A stretch of 64,000 nt of DNA from Hydrangea macrophylla (lineage: Eukaryota; Streptophyta; Magnoliopsida; Cornales; Hydrangeaceae): the NCBI GenBank assembly GCA_033977485.1, contig CM066988.1, positions 29,244,501-29,308,500 of the forward strand. Reading direction: 5' to 3'. Made by a program: the position numbers and the translations under genes. Positions 12,401 to 24,544 of the stretch are shown piece after piece. The notes beneath the pieces are model-generated. The model was not told the origin of the DNA and did no database searches. It saw only the letters and a program-made list of their open reading frames with translations. Numbering within the stretch: position 1 is the stretch's first letter; every line of letters begins with the position of its first letter.

Positions 12401-13345
12401 ATAATACACTATTTTCCTCTTGGTCTCTACCTTTTCCTTTTGTGTGTGTTTTACTTTCTTACGGGAAAATGAGGAGAAAGTGTTGCTTTTTGCTCTACAT
12501 GTCTCTTTGTGTTTGATAGGGCAAATAATATCTATCTCAGTCTCTCTCTTCAAACTGTTTCTTTCGGTATTTTTTGATCTCTTTCTGATTGATATGGTTG
12601 TTCTCAAGCAATTTGTACAGGTTGATTGCATATAACCAATATTTTCCACCTCCGTTTTGTGTTTGATTCTCAGGAAAAGTTCAGTATTAATTTAGTGTAA
12701 TTCCTATTCTTTATCTCTGTTTTTTATGATAGGTTGAGACTTGAGACCAGTAGTACCTAGGAAGCACCGACACTTCAAATGGAGTGATGTATTTGTGTCC
12801 GACACACCTCCCGCACCGACAAGTGGGCGGCACACCTCTAACACGTGTTGGACACACCAAAAATGTGTGGAAGTTGGCTACACTGTTGCAGGGCACTGTT
12901 GACTAATGGCGACAGATAGTAATGGGGCTTAGACATATGAGCCAATAGTCTAGGGTTTCATCCTTATTTGATGAATGTAGAAAGCAACTACAACAAGCTG
13001 GTGAATCGATTAATTTTCCTTAATTTCCTTAATCTTTTGTTGTAGATGATATACATGCTTTCCAACACTTTATTTGCCTTCATTTTTTCTCTCAGTGGAT
13101 CAACTTTTAGCTTCAAAATTTTCTAAGGAACAATTAAGAAGTAAAAGTTCCTTTTAAATTCAGAAAATTATCTTTAGAGCGACTCATATTATGGTTTGTT
13201 ATTAGTTTTTTTCTACCTAATAATGTAGTTTTGTCATGATCGGAGTTAAAAAAATAATAATAATACAAATCTTTCTGCACAATTGAAGCTTAGGCAAACC
13301 TCTTCCTTTTTTTTTTTTTTTTTTTTTTTTTTTGGGTGGGTGGGT

Positions 13346-13381
<36 letters not shown>

Positions 13382-16300
13382 GTAGTACCCACGAGCACAG
13401 GCAATTCCTTGTATATATTAAATATATATACACATATGCATGAATGAAGAAGAGCACCAAGTGACATGTCAGTCAATGCTCTACTGATGAATCTACAAAA
13501 CATTATCACATTGGGAGAATAGGTTTGATCATAAAATTGCAAATTTGAAATAGAAGAAAGATGGAAAAATAATTGTTATTTTATCCATCCATAATGTGTG
13601 TATATATATACAAGCTAGGAAAAACAGAAAAAGGAAATAAAGTAAAGAAAAGAAAAGAAAAGAAAAGAAAAGAAAGGAAATAGATAACTATAATCAATTA
13701 CAATCAATCTATTCCTAATCAGTCCGTGAATAAGTTTGACTATAATAAATATATATTCCAACACTCCCCCTCGAGCTGGAGATGGAGCAAAGATATCAAT
13801 GAGACCCAACTTGATCAGAGACGACTTCAGGAGAGTGGGACCAATAGACTTTGTAAACATATCAGCAGCTTGACTGGAAGAGGGACTCTGGGACAATGAT
13901 TCCAGAACGAACTTTATCTCTAATGAAATGAACACCCACTTCAATATGCTTAGTACGTTCATGGAGAACTAAGTAAGAAGCAAGCATAGGGGTAGACTTG
14001 TTGTCACAGAACAACATAGATGAGCCATTAACCGGATAACCCAACTCGTTCAGAATAGAACGCACCCATAGAAGCTCACATGTTCGCTGTGCCATGGCCG
14101 GATACTCTGCCTCAACAGAAGAACGAGAAACTAAAGCTTGTTTCTTGCTTTTCCATGAGAGAAGATGATTCCCATACAAAGTGCAGAATCCAGATGTAGA
14201 CCGACGATCACTCTTAGACCCAGCATAATCAGCATCAGTGAAGCAGGACACCCCAGATTGTGTACCTGTAGAATAAAATATTGCAAGACCAGGACAAGTC
14301 TTGAGATACCGGAGTATATGATGAACAGCATCAAGATGAGATGATCGTGGAGCATGCATAAATTGACTCACAGCACTGACTGCAAATGTAATGTCAGGTC
14401 GAGTGTTGGTCAAGTAAATAAGACGGCCAACAAGGCGCTGATATACTGAAGCATCAGGAAGAAGTTCACCAGATTCATTAGACAGCTTATGATTGGGATC
14501 CATAGGAGTGGAGGCAGAACGACATCCCATCATACCTATATCTTGCAAAAGATCCAGAATATATTTTCGTCGAGACAGTGATATACCTTGACAAAAGCGA
14601 GCAACTTCTATCCCGAGAAAGTACCGAAGAGGCCCCAAGTCCTTAACATCAAAAGATTAACTAAGAGCCTTCTTGACTTTGGTAATGCCTGGAGCATCAT
14701 CCCCTGTAATAATGATAACATCAACATATACCAGAATAATAACTGACCGGCCATCAGGTCGATGATGGGTGAAACAAGTGTGATCAGAGCGACATCGAGT
14801 GAAGCCCAAAGATAAAATAACCTCACTAAAGCGGTTGAACCAAGCTCAGGGAGATTGCTTAAGTCCGTATAAAAGTTTTCGAAGACGACATACCTTCCCT
14901 AAATACTCCCCCACAGCCCGAAAACCCGGAGGAGGATCCATATAAATAGTCTCATCCAAATCCCCATTTAGAAAGGCATTTTTAACATCCAGTTGATGCA
15001 GGGGCCAGTTGTGAGATGTAGCTAAAGAGATTATAAGCCGAACAGATATCAATTTGGCTACAGGAGCAAAGGTAGCACTAAAATCCTTGCCCGGGATTTG
15101 AGTAAAGCCCTTGGCCACTAGGCGTGCCTTATATCGCTCGATAGTACCATCAGCCTGATACTTGATAGTGAAGACCCACTTACACCCAACAGTTTCTCAC
15201 CCGGGGGGAGAGGCACAAGTTCCGAAGTCTGATTACGTTGAAAGGCATCCATTTCCAAGGTCATGGCAGCCACCCACCGTGGATCCTAGAGGGCTTCAGA
15301 GACAGACTGAGGGATGGATGTGGAGTCAACCTAACTAAGAAAAGAGCAATAGGAATCTGAAAGTCCCTGATAAGAAACACTTTGATCAATGGGGTGATTA
15401 GTACTTACAGAAAAACCATAACGATTAGGAGGACGACGAAGTCTAAAGGGATATCTAGAGGAAACAGAAGGTGAAGGTGGAGAAACATTACCAGATTCCG
15501 GTGAAGATGTTGGAAGTGGAGTCTGAGCAGGAGGCCGGCGAGAGTACACCTGAGTAGGAGCAGTAGTGATGACTGGAGGAAGGTTGGAAGAAGTCACAGA
15601 GGTTGTTTCAAACAGAGGAACAGGACGTGGAGGAGAGTTTGAATCCTCGGAGACTTCGGTAGAAGGAGGATCAGAAACAGACTGAGGACCTGCAAAAAAC
15701 GGAGTATCTTCCAAAAAAGTGACATCCAAAGAATGATACATATGACGAGTGGTAGGATCATAACACCTGTAACCTTTTGACATAGGTGAATAACCTAAGA
15801 AGATGCAGCGGACAGCCTTGTTATCTAATTTTGTTCGAGTTGGACTACGATCTTGGACAAAGCATGTACAACCAAAGACCCGAGGTAGGATAGGACAGAG
15901 GGTTTTATCGGGCTGAAGAAGTTGCAGAGGTGCCTTTCCTTGTAAAACACGACTTGGAGTCCGGTTAAGAAGAAAAGTGGAAGTAAGAACGGCCAGATGC
16001 CAGTAGTATTTGGGTACATTCATTCCGCACAGAAGACACCTAACAACAGACATGATGGAGCGGTTCTTTCGTTCTGCCACAGAATTCTGTTCTGGAGTGT
16101 AGGGACAAGTGAGTTGCTGGAGAATACCCTGTTTAGTAAGCTCAGCCCGAAACTCATTAGTAATGTATTCACGACCATTATCCGAACGTAGATTACGAAC
16201 AACAGTACTAAATTGGGTCTTAACCATTTGTAAGAAGTTAGAAAAACAAGGAGAAAACTTCTGACTTCTTTTTAAGTAAATAAACCCATGTACACCTAGT

Positions 16301-19300
16301 GTAATCATCAATGAACGTAACATAATAACGGTAACCAGAAATAGCAGTAATTGGGGAAGGGCCCCACACATCAGTATGAATAATATCAAAAGCAGACGGT
16401 GCACGATTCATGCGAGGTATATAATGAGAACGAGTATGCTTAGATAATTCACACACCACACAATTGAATTTAAATTTCTGGCAGGCTTTATTTAATAATG
16501 GAAAAAGTTGACAAAGATAATGAAGTTTACATGGCCCAAGCGGGCGTGCCACAATTTTATTGACTCTAAAGAAAAACTAGAAGACTTAGAAGATTCAGGT
16601 AAAACAGACGCCTGAAGACTCAACGACGACAAACTTAAATTCCCGCCAGGTGGATCACCAAAATAATAAAGGCCATCCCGCTCATATCCCCTGCCAAAAA
16701 TCTTCTTCGAAATCCGGTCCTGCAAATGACAACAATCTGGTAAGCACACAATTTCACAATTTCACAATTAAGAGATTTTGCAAGACGACTAACTGAAAGA
16801 AGATTATAAGGAAAACTAGGAACATGAAGAACAGAAGATAAAGAAATACTAGGAGAGAGGCAAACATCGCCTTTACTTTTGACATAAATAGTAGACCCGT
16901 CGACAATACGCACAGATTGGGAGATGGGAACCAAAGAGGATGAAAACAAGGACAACTTACCAGTCATATGATCACTGGCACCAGAATCCACAAGGGGTTG
17001 CTATACCCAACATGAAGTGCAGTAGGAGTACCGAAAGTCAAAGTAGCAGTGGGAGTGGTGCCAGAACGAGAACCTTGCTGAAGTAATGCCCCTAGTTGAG
17101 ATTGAAGATGGCCCATCTGAGTCTAGAGTTGAAGAAGATCCGGAGTAGGAGTAGTCTCAACCATAGCAGCAGTGCAAGATGGACCCTTTCCTTTATTTCG
17201 GGCACCTTTCTCAAGAAGTTCAAGATGGAGTTTGAAGCAGCGATCTTTAACGTGACCAAGATTACCACAGTGAGTGCAGAAAGGACGGTTACCAGATCCA
17301 GGAGGACGAGTGAATGGGCCCGACGGGGCAGCAAAAGCCATCTAATCAAGCACTTGAGTTGGCTCAGGTAAAGCCAGAGGTTGAAGCAAGTGACGACGTC
17401 TCTCAGCTCCATCAATAGTAGCAAAAGCCTCAAATAAAGAGGGTCTAGGGGATGTGTTTAAAATCTAAGTCCGGAGAGTTTTGAACTCAGGTTTTAGACC
17501 CATCAAAAACTGGTAGGTGTGATGGCGATTGAGACGTCGGAGAGCAATAGTAACTGCTTCAGGCGGAAATTCACTGCTGCAGGCGGAAATTCACTAAGAG
17601 GCTCATACTGAGCCAGTTCTTCCCAACGGGACTGAAGGTAGCCAAAATAATCAGCAACTAAAAGACCGAATGTAGCCTGAGAAGCCTGTGCAACATCCCG
17701 ATAAAGTTCAAAGATTCGAGAATCATTACACTCATGAGCATACATTTGAGTTAGAGAGGTCCATAGGCTGGAAACAGTATCATAAAACATGAACATATGA
17801 TAAATCCGATCTTCCATAGAGTTAAATAACCACCCCAAAATGGTGCAGTAATCAATATCCCACTATGCAAATGTAGGATCAGAGAGCGCTGGTTTGGGTA
17901 CGGTACCTAGAATCCATCCAGATTTGCCTTTGCCTCCAAGATAGAGACGGAAAGAACGGGACCATGCAGCAAAGTTCCTTCCACTCAACAACACACTAGT
18001 AACCTGTTGAGCAGGGGTGTGTTGAGAAAGAGACAGATCTGGACGAGCAGGAGTAATAGCTGGAACAGGATCAGTATTTTTTCCATCGTGAGCCATACCG
18101 GAGTGTCTGAACCCAAGAGAAAACCAACACAATTTCGGAAAATCAAGAAGATGGAGGGCTGCCCAGAACAGGTGGAGCACAGATAGGACAACCGGAGACT
18201 AAATAATGGTCTGAAAGAGAGATGAGAAGGAGCACTAAGGCTCCAATGCATCACAGGGATGCAGGAGAGGCCCACAGAGGGGCGGAGGACAGCGCAGAGG
18301 CAGTCGGAGAGGCACAAAGGCCTCGGTGGGGAACTGGGAGGTGCGCCGGAGCCCTGGGGGGCTTGTGGGACCCTCGGCTGGAAGTGGGGGGGCTGCGCCG
18401 AGGTGGGCTGGGGGTGGGAGGTAGTGCGGCGAGCCTAGGAGAGGCTGTGGGTGGCGGCCGCGGCTGGTGGTGGGGAGCTAGGATTTAGTGTTTTGTTGTG
18501 GCTCTGATACCAAGAAGAAAGATGGAAGAATAACTGTTATTTTATTCATCCGTAATGTGTATGTATGTATATACAAGCTAGGAAAAACAGAAATAGGAAA
18601 TAAAGAAAAGAAAAGGAAATAGACAACTATAATCAATTACAATCAATCTATTCCTAATCAGTCCGTGAATAAGTTTGACTATAATAAATATATATATATA
18701 TAGATATTCCAACAGAAATAAATAAAAGCAACCAAGAAGTATACTCTTACTAGACAAGACGGGAGCTACTTACAAATAAACTATTTCAGTATAAGCCACC
18801 TACCTCATTGGAAAACGAATATGAGAGACGAGCAACCAAATCATCCCACGCTTCCTGTACAGTGGGAGGATTACTTGATGTAGGATGGATTCCTAACTGC
18901 AACAGAAGATTAAAAAAATATGTACATATTAATAGTTAAATAAATAAACAAATAGATAAATACTAAAAAAAAATAAAAGACATTAAAAAACAAGAAAAAT
19001 TAACATAAATAGACAGTTTTCTCTTCTCTTTTTTTTTTTGTCTTTCTTCTTCAAGCAAGAATTGCATGCTTATGAAAGGTAATTATAACCATAAATCCTA
19101 CATAAATGAGTAATTGCCTAAACAGCGTACTGAGGAAAAAATATCACAACCCACTATAATTTATTTATATTCTTCAACCCAATTAAGGAAATCCAGTTCT
19201 GTCTCTCACCGTATGAGGGACCGGGGGCGGATGAACTTATTGATTTATCCCATGGTTAAGTCCCAATTCCACCCGCTCTTCTTGCTTTCAACCACTTTCC

Positions 19301-22300
19301 GATAATCCCCTCTGATGAGGAGGAAGAGGACAAGGAGGGAGATGACATTGGGCTGGCGGATGAAGAACTGTGGCAGCTATGGAACATTAACGACCTCCAC
19401 AATGTCGTAGTTGGGAACCACCGTGCTTTAAATATGTTCTCTAATGACTTTATTGTTATTGAGTTGGCTCCTTATTGTTGAGTTTTATTAGTTATTATTG
19501 TTTATATATTTTATGGTTAGTATAGGGTCTTGCGTGTAATTACTTGTTCATTTGTTATTATAAATAAAGAGGTCTCACAGTTATAGATTAAGCCTTCAAT
19601 AATATCTTGTTATACAATTCAACATGGTATCATAGCCTCCCTAAATTAGGGTTCTGTACCATCACCACCACCCACCACCACCCTAACCCTAACCAAAACA
19701 CCCACACATCTAGCCGCAACCCCTATCCACCTCCATCAAACTACCGTAGCCCAAGAACACACCCAAAACCTAAGCCGCAGCCAACCCCACCTGTGCCCAG
19801 ACCAGGTGCATCTCCTAGGCTCCTCACTGTCCAAAGAAGTTTTTTCTTAGCCACCATACTTTGCAAGAGCACTATCTTCTCCTAGTTTATTTGTTTTTCG
19901 ATCCATAAGCGGATCTATGTCCTTTAACTAAATCGGATCATCTTAGGCTTCCCTTTATCACCACCTTTTCTCTCATTCTCGGTTACACCCTTCATCATGT
20001 CACAAGACGATTTGACACCTGAGAAATCTATTGCCGCTTCTTCAGGTTCTCCTACTGGTAATGATAGACAGTCATACGTTACTGAGAACACGGGTTCCAA
20101 AATCACCACCGTTTTGTTCAATGGTGCAAATTATCTCTCATGGTCCCAGTCGGCAACTTTATGGCTCTGTAGTCGATTCAAATTCGGATATGTGGATGGT
20201 TCAGTCAAGGCCCCTAAACGTGATGATCCGACGTATCTCGAGTGGGAAGGTGATAATTCTCTCGTTATGAGTTGGCTCGTTCATTCTATGGGACCCGAAC
20301 TCGCAGATCCATTCTTATCTATGGGCACGGCCAAAAATATTTGGGATACATTAGCAGAGACATTCCCGTCAAGGGAATGTTGCTCAAGTATATGAGCATT
20401 GAAGAACGATTCAGGAGGATGTTCAAGGGGACTGCATGACTATCTAGTATTTCACCACTCTAGGCTCTCTTTGGAAACGCCTTGATCATTCAATCACATC
20501 TCACCCTTCTAATCCAACTGATGCTGCGGGTTTTCAAAAGTATATTGAAGGGGAGAGACTCTTCAAGTTTCTAGCCGGTCTAAAGCCCGAGTATGATCCA
20601 ATTCGTGACCGTATTTTGGGTATTGTTCCTCTTCCATCTCTTCGAGAAGCTTTTTCTATTGTACAAGATGAAGAAAGTCGTCGCTCTGTTATGTTGCCTC
20701 CTTCATCGACTGATAGGTCAGCCTTGGTATCCCCTAATCAAAGGGGCGGCAAGTCCTTTACTCCTCAGAGAGATCCCTAGTATATGGGACGTGACACCAC
20801 CAATAATAGGCCCTTGGGTGATCATTGCAATCGTCTCATGCACACTTGCGAGACGTGTTGGAGGCTCTACGGACGTCCACCCTTTCCCAGGGGATAGGGT
20901 TGTGGCCGTCATGGTGGGCGTGGCCTTCCACGAGCTCATTTGACTACCGAGTCATCTCCTTCCGAAGATATAGACACTCTTGCCTCATCTTCTTCTCCAG
21001 CAGCTGGAAGCATCAGTAGTGCCGATATCGAAACACTTCCGTCGTATTATGACTCAGTCGAACACTCCATCTGCCTCTACTTCTTTTGCCCAGACATGTA
21101 TTTTTGCTAATTTTTCACATGTTTTACATGTTGAATCTAGTCAACCATAGATTATTGACTCTGGAGCTTCCGATCACATGACCGGTCTTTCCTATGTATT
21201 CTCTACTTATACCCCAAGTTCTGGTAAAGAGAAAGTTAGAACTGCCGATGGTTCTCTTTCATCTATTTCTAGTAAAGGTGTCATTGAAATTTCTAATTCC
21301 TTACCTTTATCTTCGGTACTTCATGTTCCTAATTTCTATACTAATCTTTTATCCATTGCTCGTATTACTCATGATCTTAACTGTAGTGTCACATTTTTCC
21401 CGTCTCATTGTGTCTTTTAGGATCTCTCCACGAAGAAGGTGATTGGCAGTGGTAGAGAGGAGAATGGCCTAAATTTTTTGTTGCCAGGGGGAGACACACA
21501 GGGAAGTTCGACACAAGCAGTTCATCATATACAGAGAGAGGCTATTCCTAGGGAATCTTGGTTATGGCATCAGAGATTAGGCCACCCTTCGTTTTATTTG
21601 CTTTATTTTTTTATTTCCTTCTCTTGTCAGTAATAAAAGTGTTTCCAACATTTCATGTGAGGCTTGTGAGTTTGGTAACCACCATTGTGCAACTTATAAT
21701 TCCACTTTTAATAAAAGTACTATTCCATTTGCTATTATTCACACTGATATTTGAGGTCCTTCCCCTATTACCACTCTAAATGGCTATAAATGGTTTGTTA
21801 CCTTTATTGATGACTGTACTCGCACTACTTGGGTTTATTTGATGAAGGATAAGAATGATGTTTTTTCCATTTTTAAATCCTTTCATAAAATGATATGTAC
21901 ACAATTTAGCACAGTTGTCAAAGTTGTTCGGTCAGACAAAGGAGGGAATACATCCATGGTGGTCTTACCCAATATTTTTCAGAGCATGGGATAATTCATC
22001 AAACTTCTTGCATGAATACCCCTTAGCAAATTGGTGTTGCAGAGAGAAAAAACCATCATTTGTTAGAATCAGCTAGGTCTATGCTCTTCTCAATGCATCT
22101 TCCCAAGCATTATTGGGGGGAAGCAGTTCTTACAGCAACCTACCTCATCAATCGTCTTCCTTCTCGTGTCCTTGGTAAGAAATCTCCTATTGAACTTCTT
22201 ACTAATCCATCCTCCATTTTTCCCATTCCTCCTAAAATGATTGGTTGTGTACGCTTTGTCCATAATCATTCTCCTTCTCGTCGAAAAGTTAGATCCTTGT

Positions 22301-24508
22301 TCTATCAAATGTGTCTTTGTTGGTTATTCTCCAACTCAGAAAGAGTACAAAGGTTATCATCCTTCTACTCGTCGATGATATGTATCTATGGATGTCACCT
22401 TTAATGAGACACTTTCCCACTTCCAGCCCTCTCTTACTCCTCTTCAAGGGAACATAGAGCGCCAAGAAGAGCAGCCCACTTTAATTGTTCCCTTTCCTAT
22501 ATCTAGAGAAGAAGAGAAAAAAACAGGAGAGGATAAGCAAAGTGAGGATGAAAGAGAAATGAGTGAGGAAGAGGGAGAAAAAAGAGGGGATAAGCAAAGA
22601 GAGGATGAGAGAGAAAAGAGTGAGGAAGTGGGAGAAAAAAGAGAGTAAGAGAGAGAAGGTAAGGAGTTGTTAATGTATACCAAGGATGAGAGGAGACAGA
22701 TTTTGGGGCAGCAGAAAAAAGGCACATCTCTCCAATCCCGCTCCAGTTACCTTCTTCTAGTGAAGATGATTTAGGTATTTTCTCTCCCTCTATTGCTATT
22801 TTTCCGATACCCATTATTGTTGATCCATCTGATGATGATGATGATTTAGACATGCCTATTGCCTTGCGAAAGGGAACTAAAGCATGTACTAAACATCCTC
22901 TTTCAAAGTTTGTTTCATACTCTCATCTGTCTCCATCATATAGGGCTTTTGTGTCAAAAATCGATTTTGTGTCTATTCCTAACCATGTTCAAGAAGCTTT
23001 GTCTAATCCTAATTGGAAGAATGCCATGGTTGAAGAGATGAAAGCTCTCCACAAAAATGGGACGTGGAAATTAGCAGAGTTACGTCAAGGTAAAAGGACG
23101 GTAGAATGCAAGCGGGTATTCATCGTAAAACATAATGCGGATGGGAATGTTGAGAGATACAAAGCCAGGCTAGTTGCTAAGGGCTTTACTCAGACATATG
23201 GAGTTGATTACCAAGAGACATTTGCCCCAGTTGCAAAAATGAACTCTATCACGATCCCTTTGTCGCTAGCAGCAAATCTGGAATGCCCTTGCATCAGTTT
23301 GATGTCAAGATGCATTTCTACATGGTGACTTGGAAGAAGAAGTATATATGGATATTCCTCCCGGGTTTGAGGACAACAAGACACAAGGAAAGGTATGTCG
23401 TCTCCAAAAGTCCTTATATGGCCTCAAGCAATCTCCCAGAGCCTGGTTCAATAGATTTTCTCAGGGTATGATAAGGTATGGTTTCAGACAAAGCCAAGGC
23501 GGTCTACTCTATTTATAAAGCATTCATCACAAGGGAAATTGACAGCTTTGACAGTCTATGTAGATGATATAGTTCTCACAGGTGATGACTTAGTAGAAAT
23601 GAAGCAATTGAAGACCTATCTCACTAAGGAGTTCGAAATTAAGGACTTGGGAGATTTGAAATATTTTCTGGCAATAGAAGAGGCACGTTGCAAGGGCGGG
23701 CTTTTTATATCCCAACGTAAGTATGTCCAAGATCTCCTAAAGGAAACAAGTTTGCTTGGTTGTAAATCAATTGATACTCCCATGGATCCGAATATGAAGC
23801 TTAGCGATGATACCAGTGGAGCCGGTTGAAAAGGGGGAGATATCAGAGATTAGTAGGCAAACTTATCTATTTGGCTCATACCAGACCTGATAATGCTTTC
23901 GCTGTTAGTGTGGTAAGTCAATTTATGTGTGCTCCTAGACAACTTCATTTTGATGCTGTGTTTAGAATTATGAGATATCTTAAGTCAGCCCCGGGGAAAG
24001 GACTGTCCTTTGCCAAGAATGGTCATACGCTAGTTGAGGCCTACACCGACGCAGATTGGGCATGTTCAGTGATGAATAGGAGATCAACTACAGGGTATTG
24101 CACCTTTGTGGGAGGTAATTTGGTCACCTGGAGAAGCAAGAAGCAAGCAATGGTAGCAAGATCAAGTACAGAGACCGAGTTTAGAGCTATGGCACAAGGA
24201 GTGTGAGTTATTATGGATTCAAATAGTTTTGATTGATTTGGGGTTTGGGCCAAAGGACTCTATAAAACTGTACAGTGATAGTAAATCAGCCATTAGCTTT
24301 GCTCATAATCCGGTCCAACATGATAGGACAAAGCACAAGGAGATTGACAGACATTTTATAAAGGAGAAGCTAAATTGTGGAAGCATTTGTACTCCATTTG
24401 CCAAGACTGGAGAGCAGCTAGCAGATGTTCTTACAAAAAGTTTAGCAAAAGTCGTTCGTTTCACTTTATCCTTATCAAGTTGGGAATGAGAGATATCGTC
24501 GCACCAAC

Positions 24509-24544
<36 letters not shown>

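Larger units (their letters stand above)
13552..18714 (-). mobile_element. Copia-2: Ty1/copia LTR retrotransposon in HEN1 intron 2
   Basis: The LTRs are 18513-18714 (5') and 13552-13763 (3'), read on the minus strand, flanked by GAAAT at 13547-13551 and 18715-18719 (plus-strand reading). The primer-binding site is 18512-18500 and the polypurine tract is 13773-13764. The 3' LTR is longer, partly because of a larger aaaag repeat (13640-13675). The LTR starts TGTTGG but ends TTCT, so the termini are TG...CT and not TG...CA; the flanking duplication fixes this boundary. The gene order is copia-type. It lies in the same orientation as HEN1. Confidence 0.95.

Noticed and set aside
13246..13542. ORF with poly-Pro and poly-Lys
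   Set aside because: It is produced by the G34 and T27 homopolymers in HEN1 intron 2.
15997..16191. Plus-strand ORFs within Copia-2 pol
   Set aside because: They are shadows of the integrase frame on the minus strand.
22388..22725. Glu/Lys-rich and Ser/Leu-rich ORFs in Copia-3
   Set aside because: This is the low-complexity linker between integrase and reverse transcriptase and its antisense. A similar purine-rich linker occurs in Copia-1 at 6470-6660.
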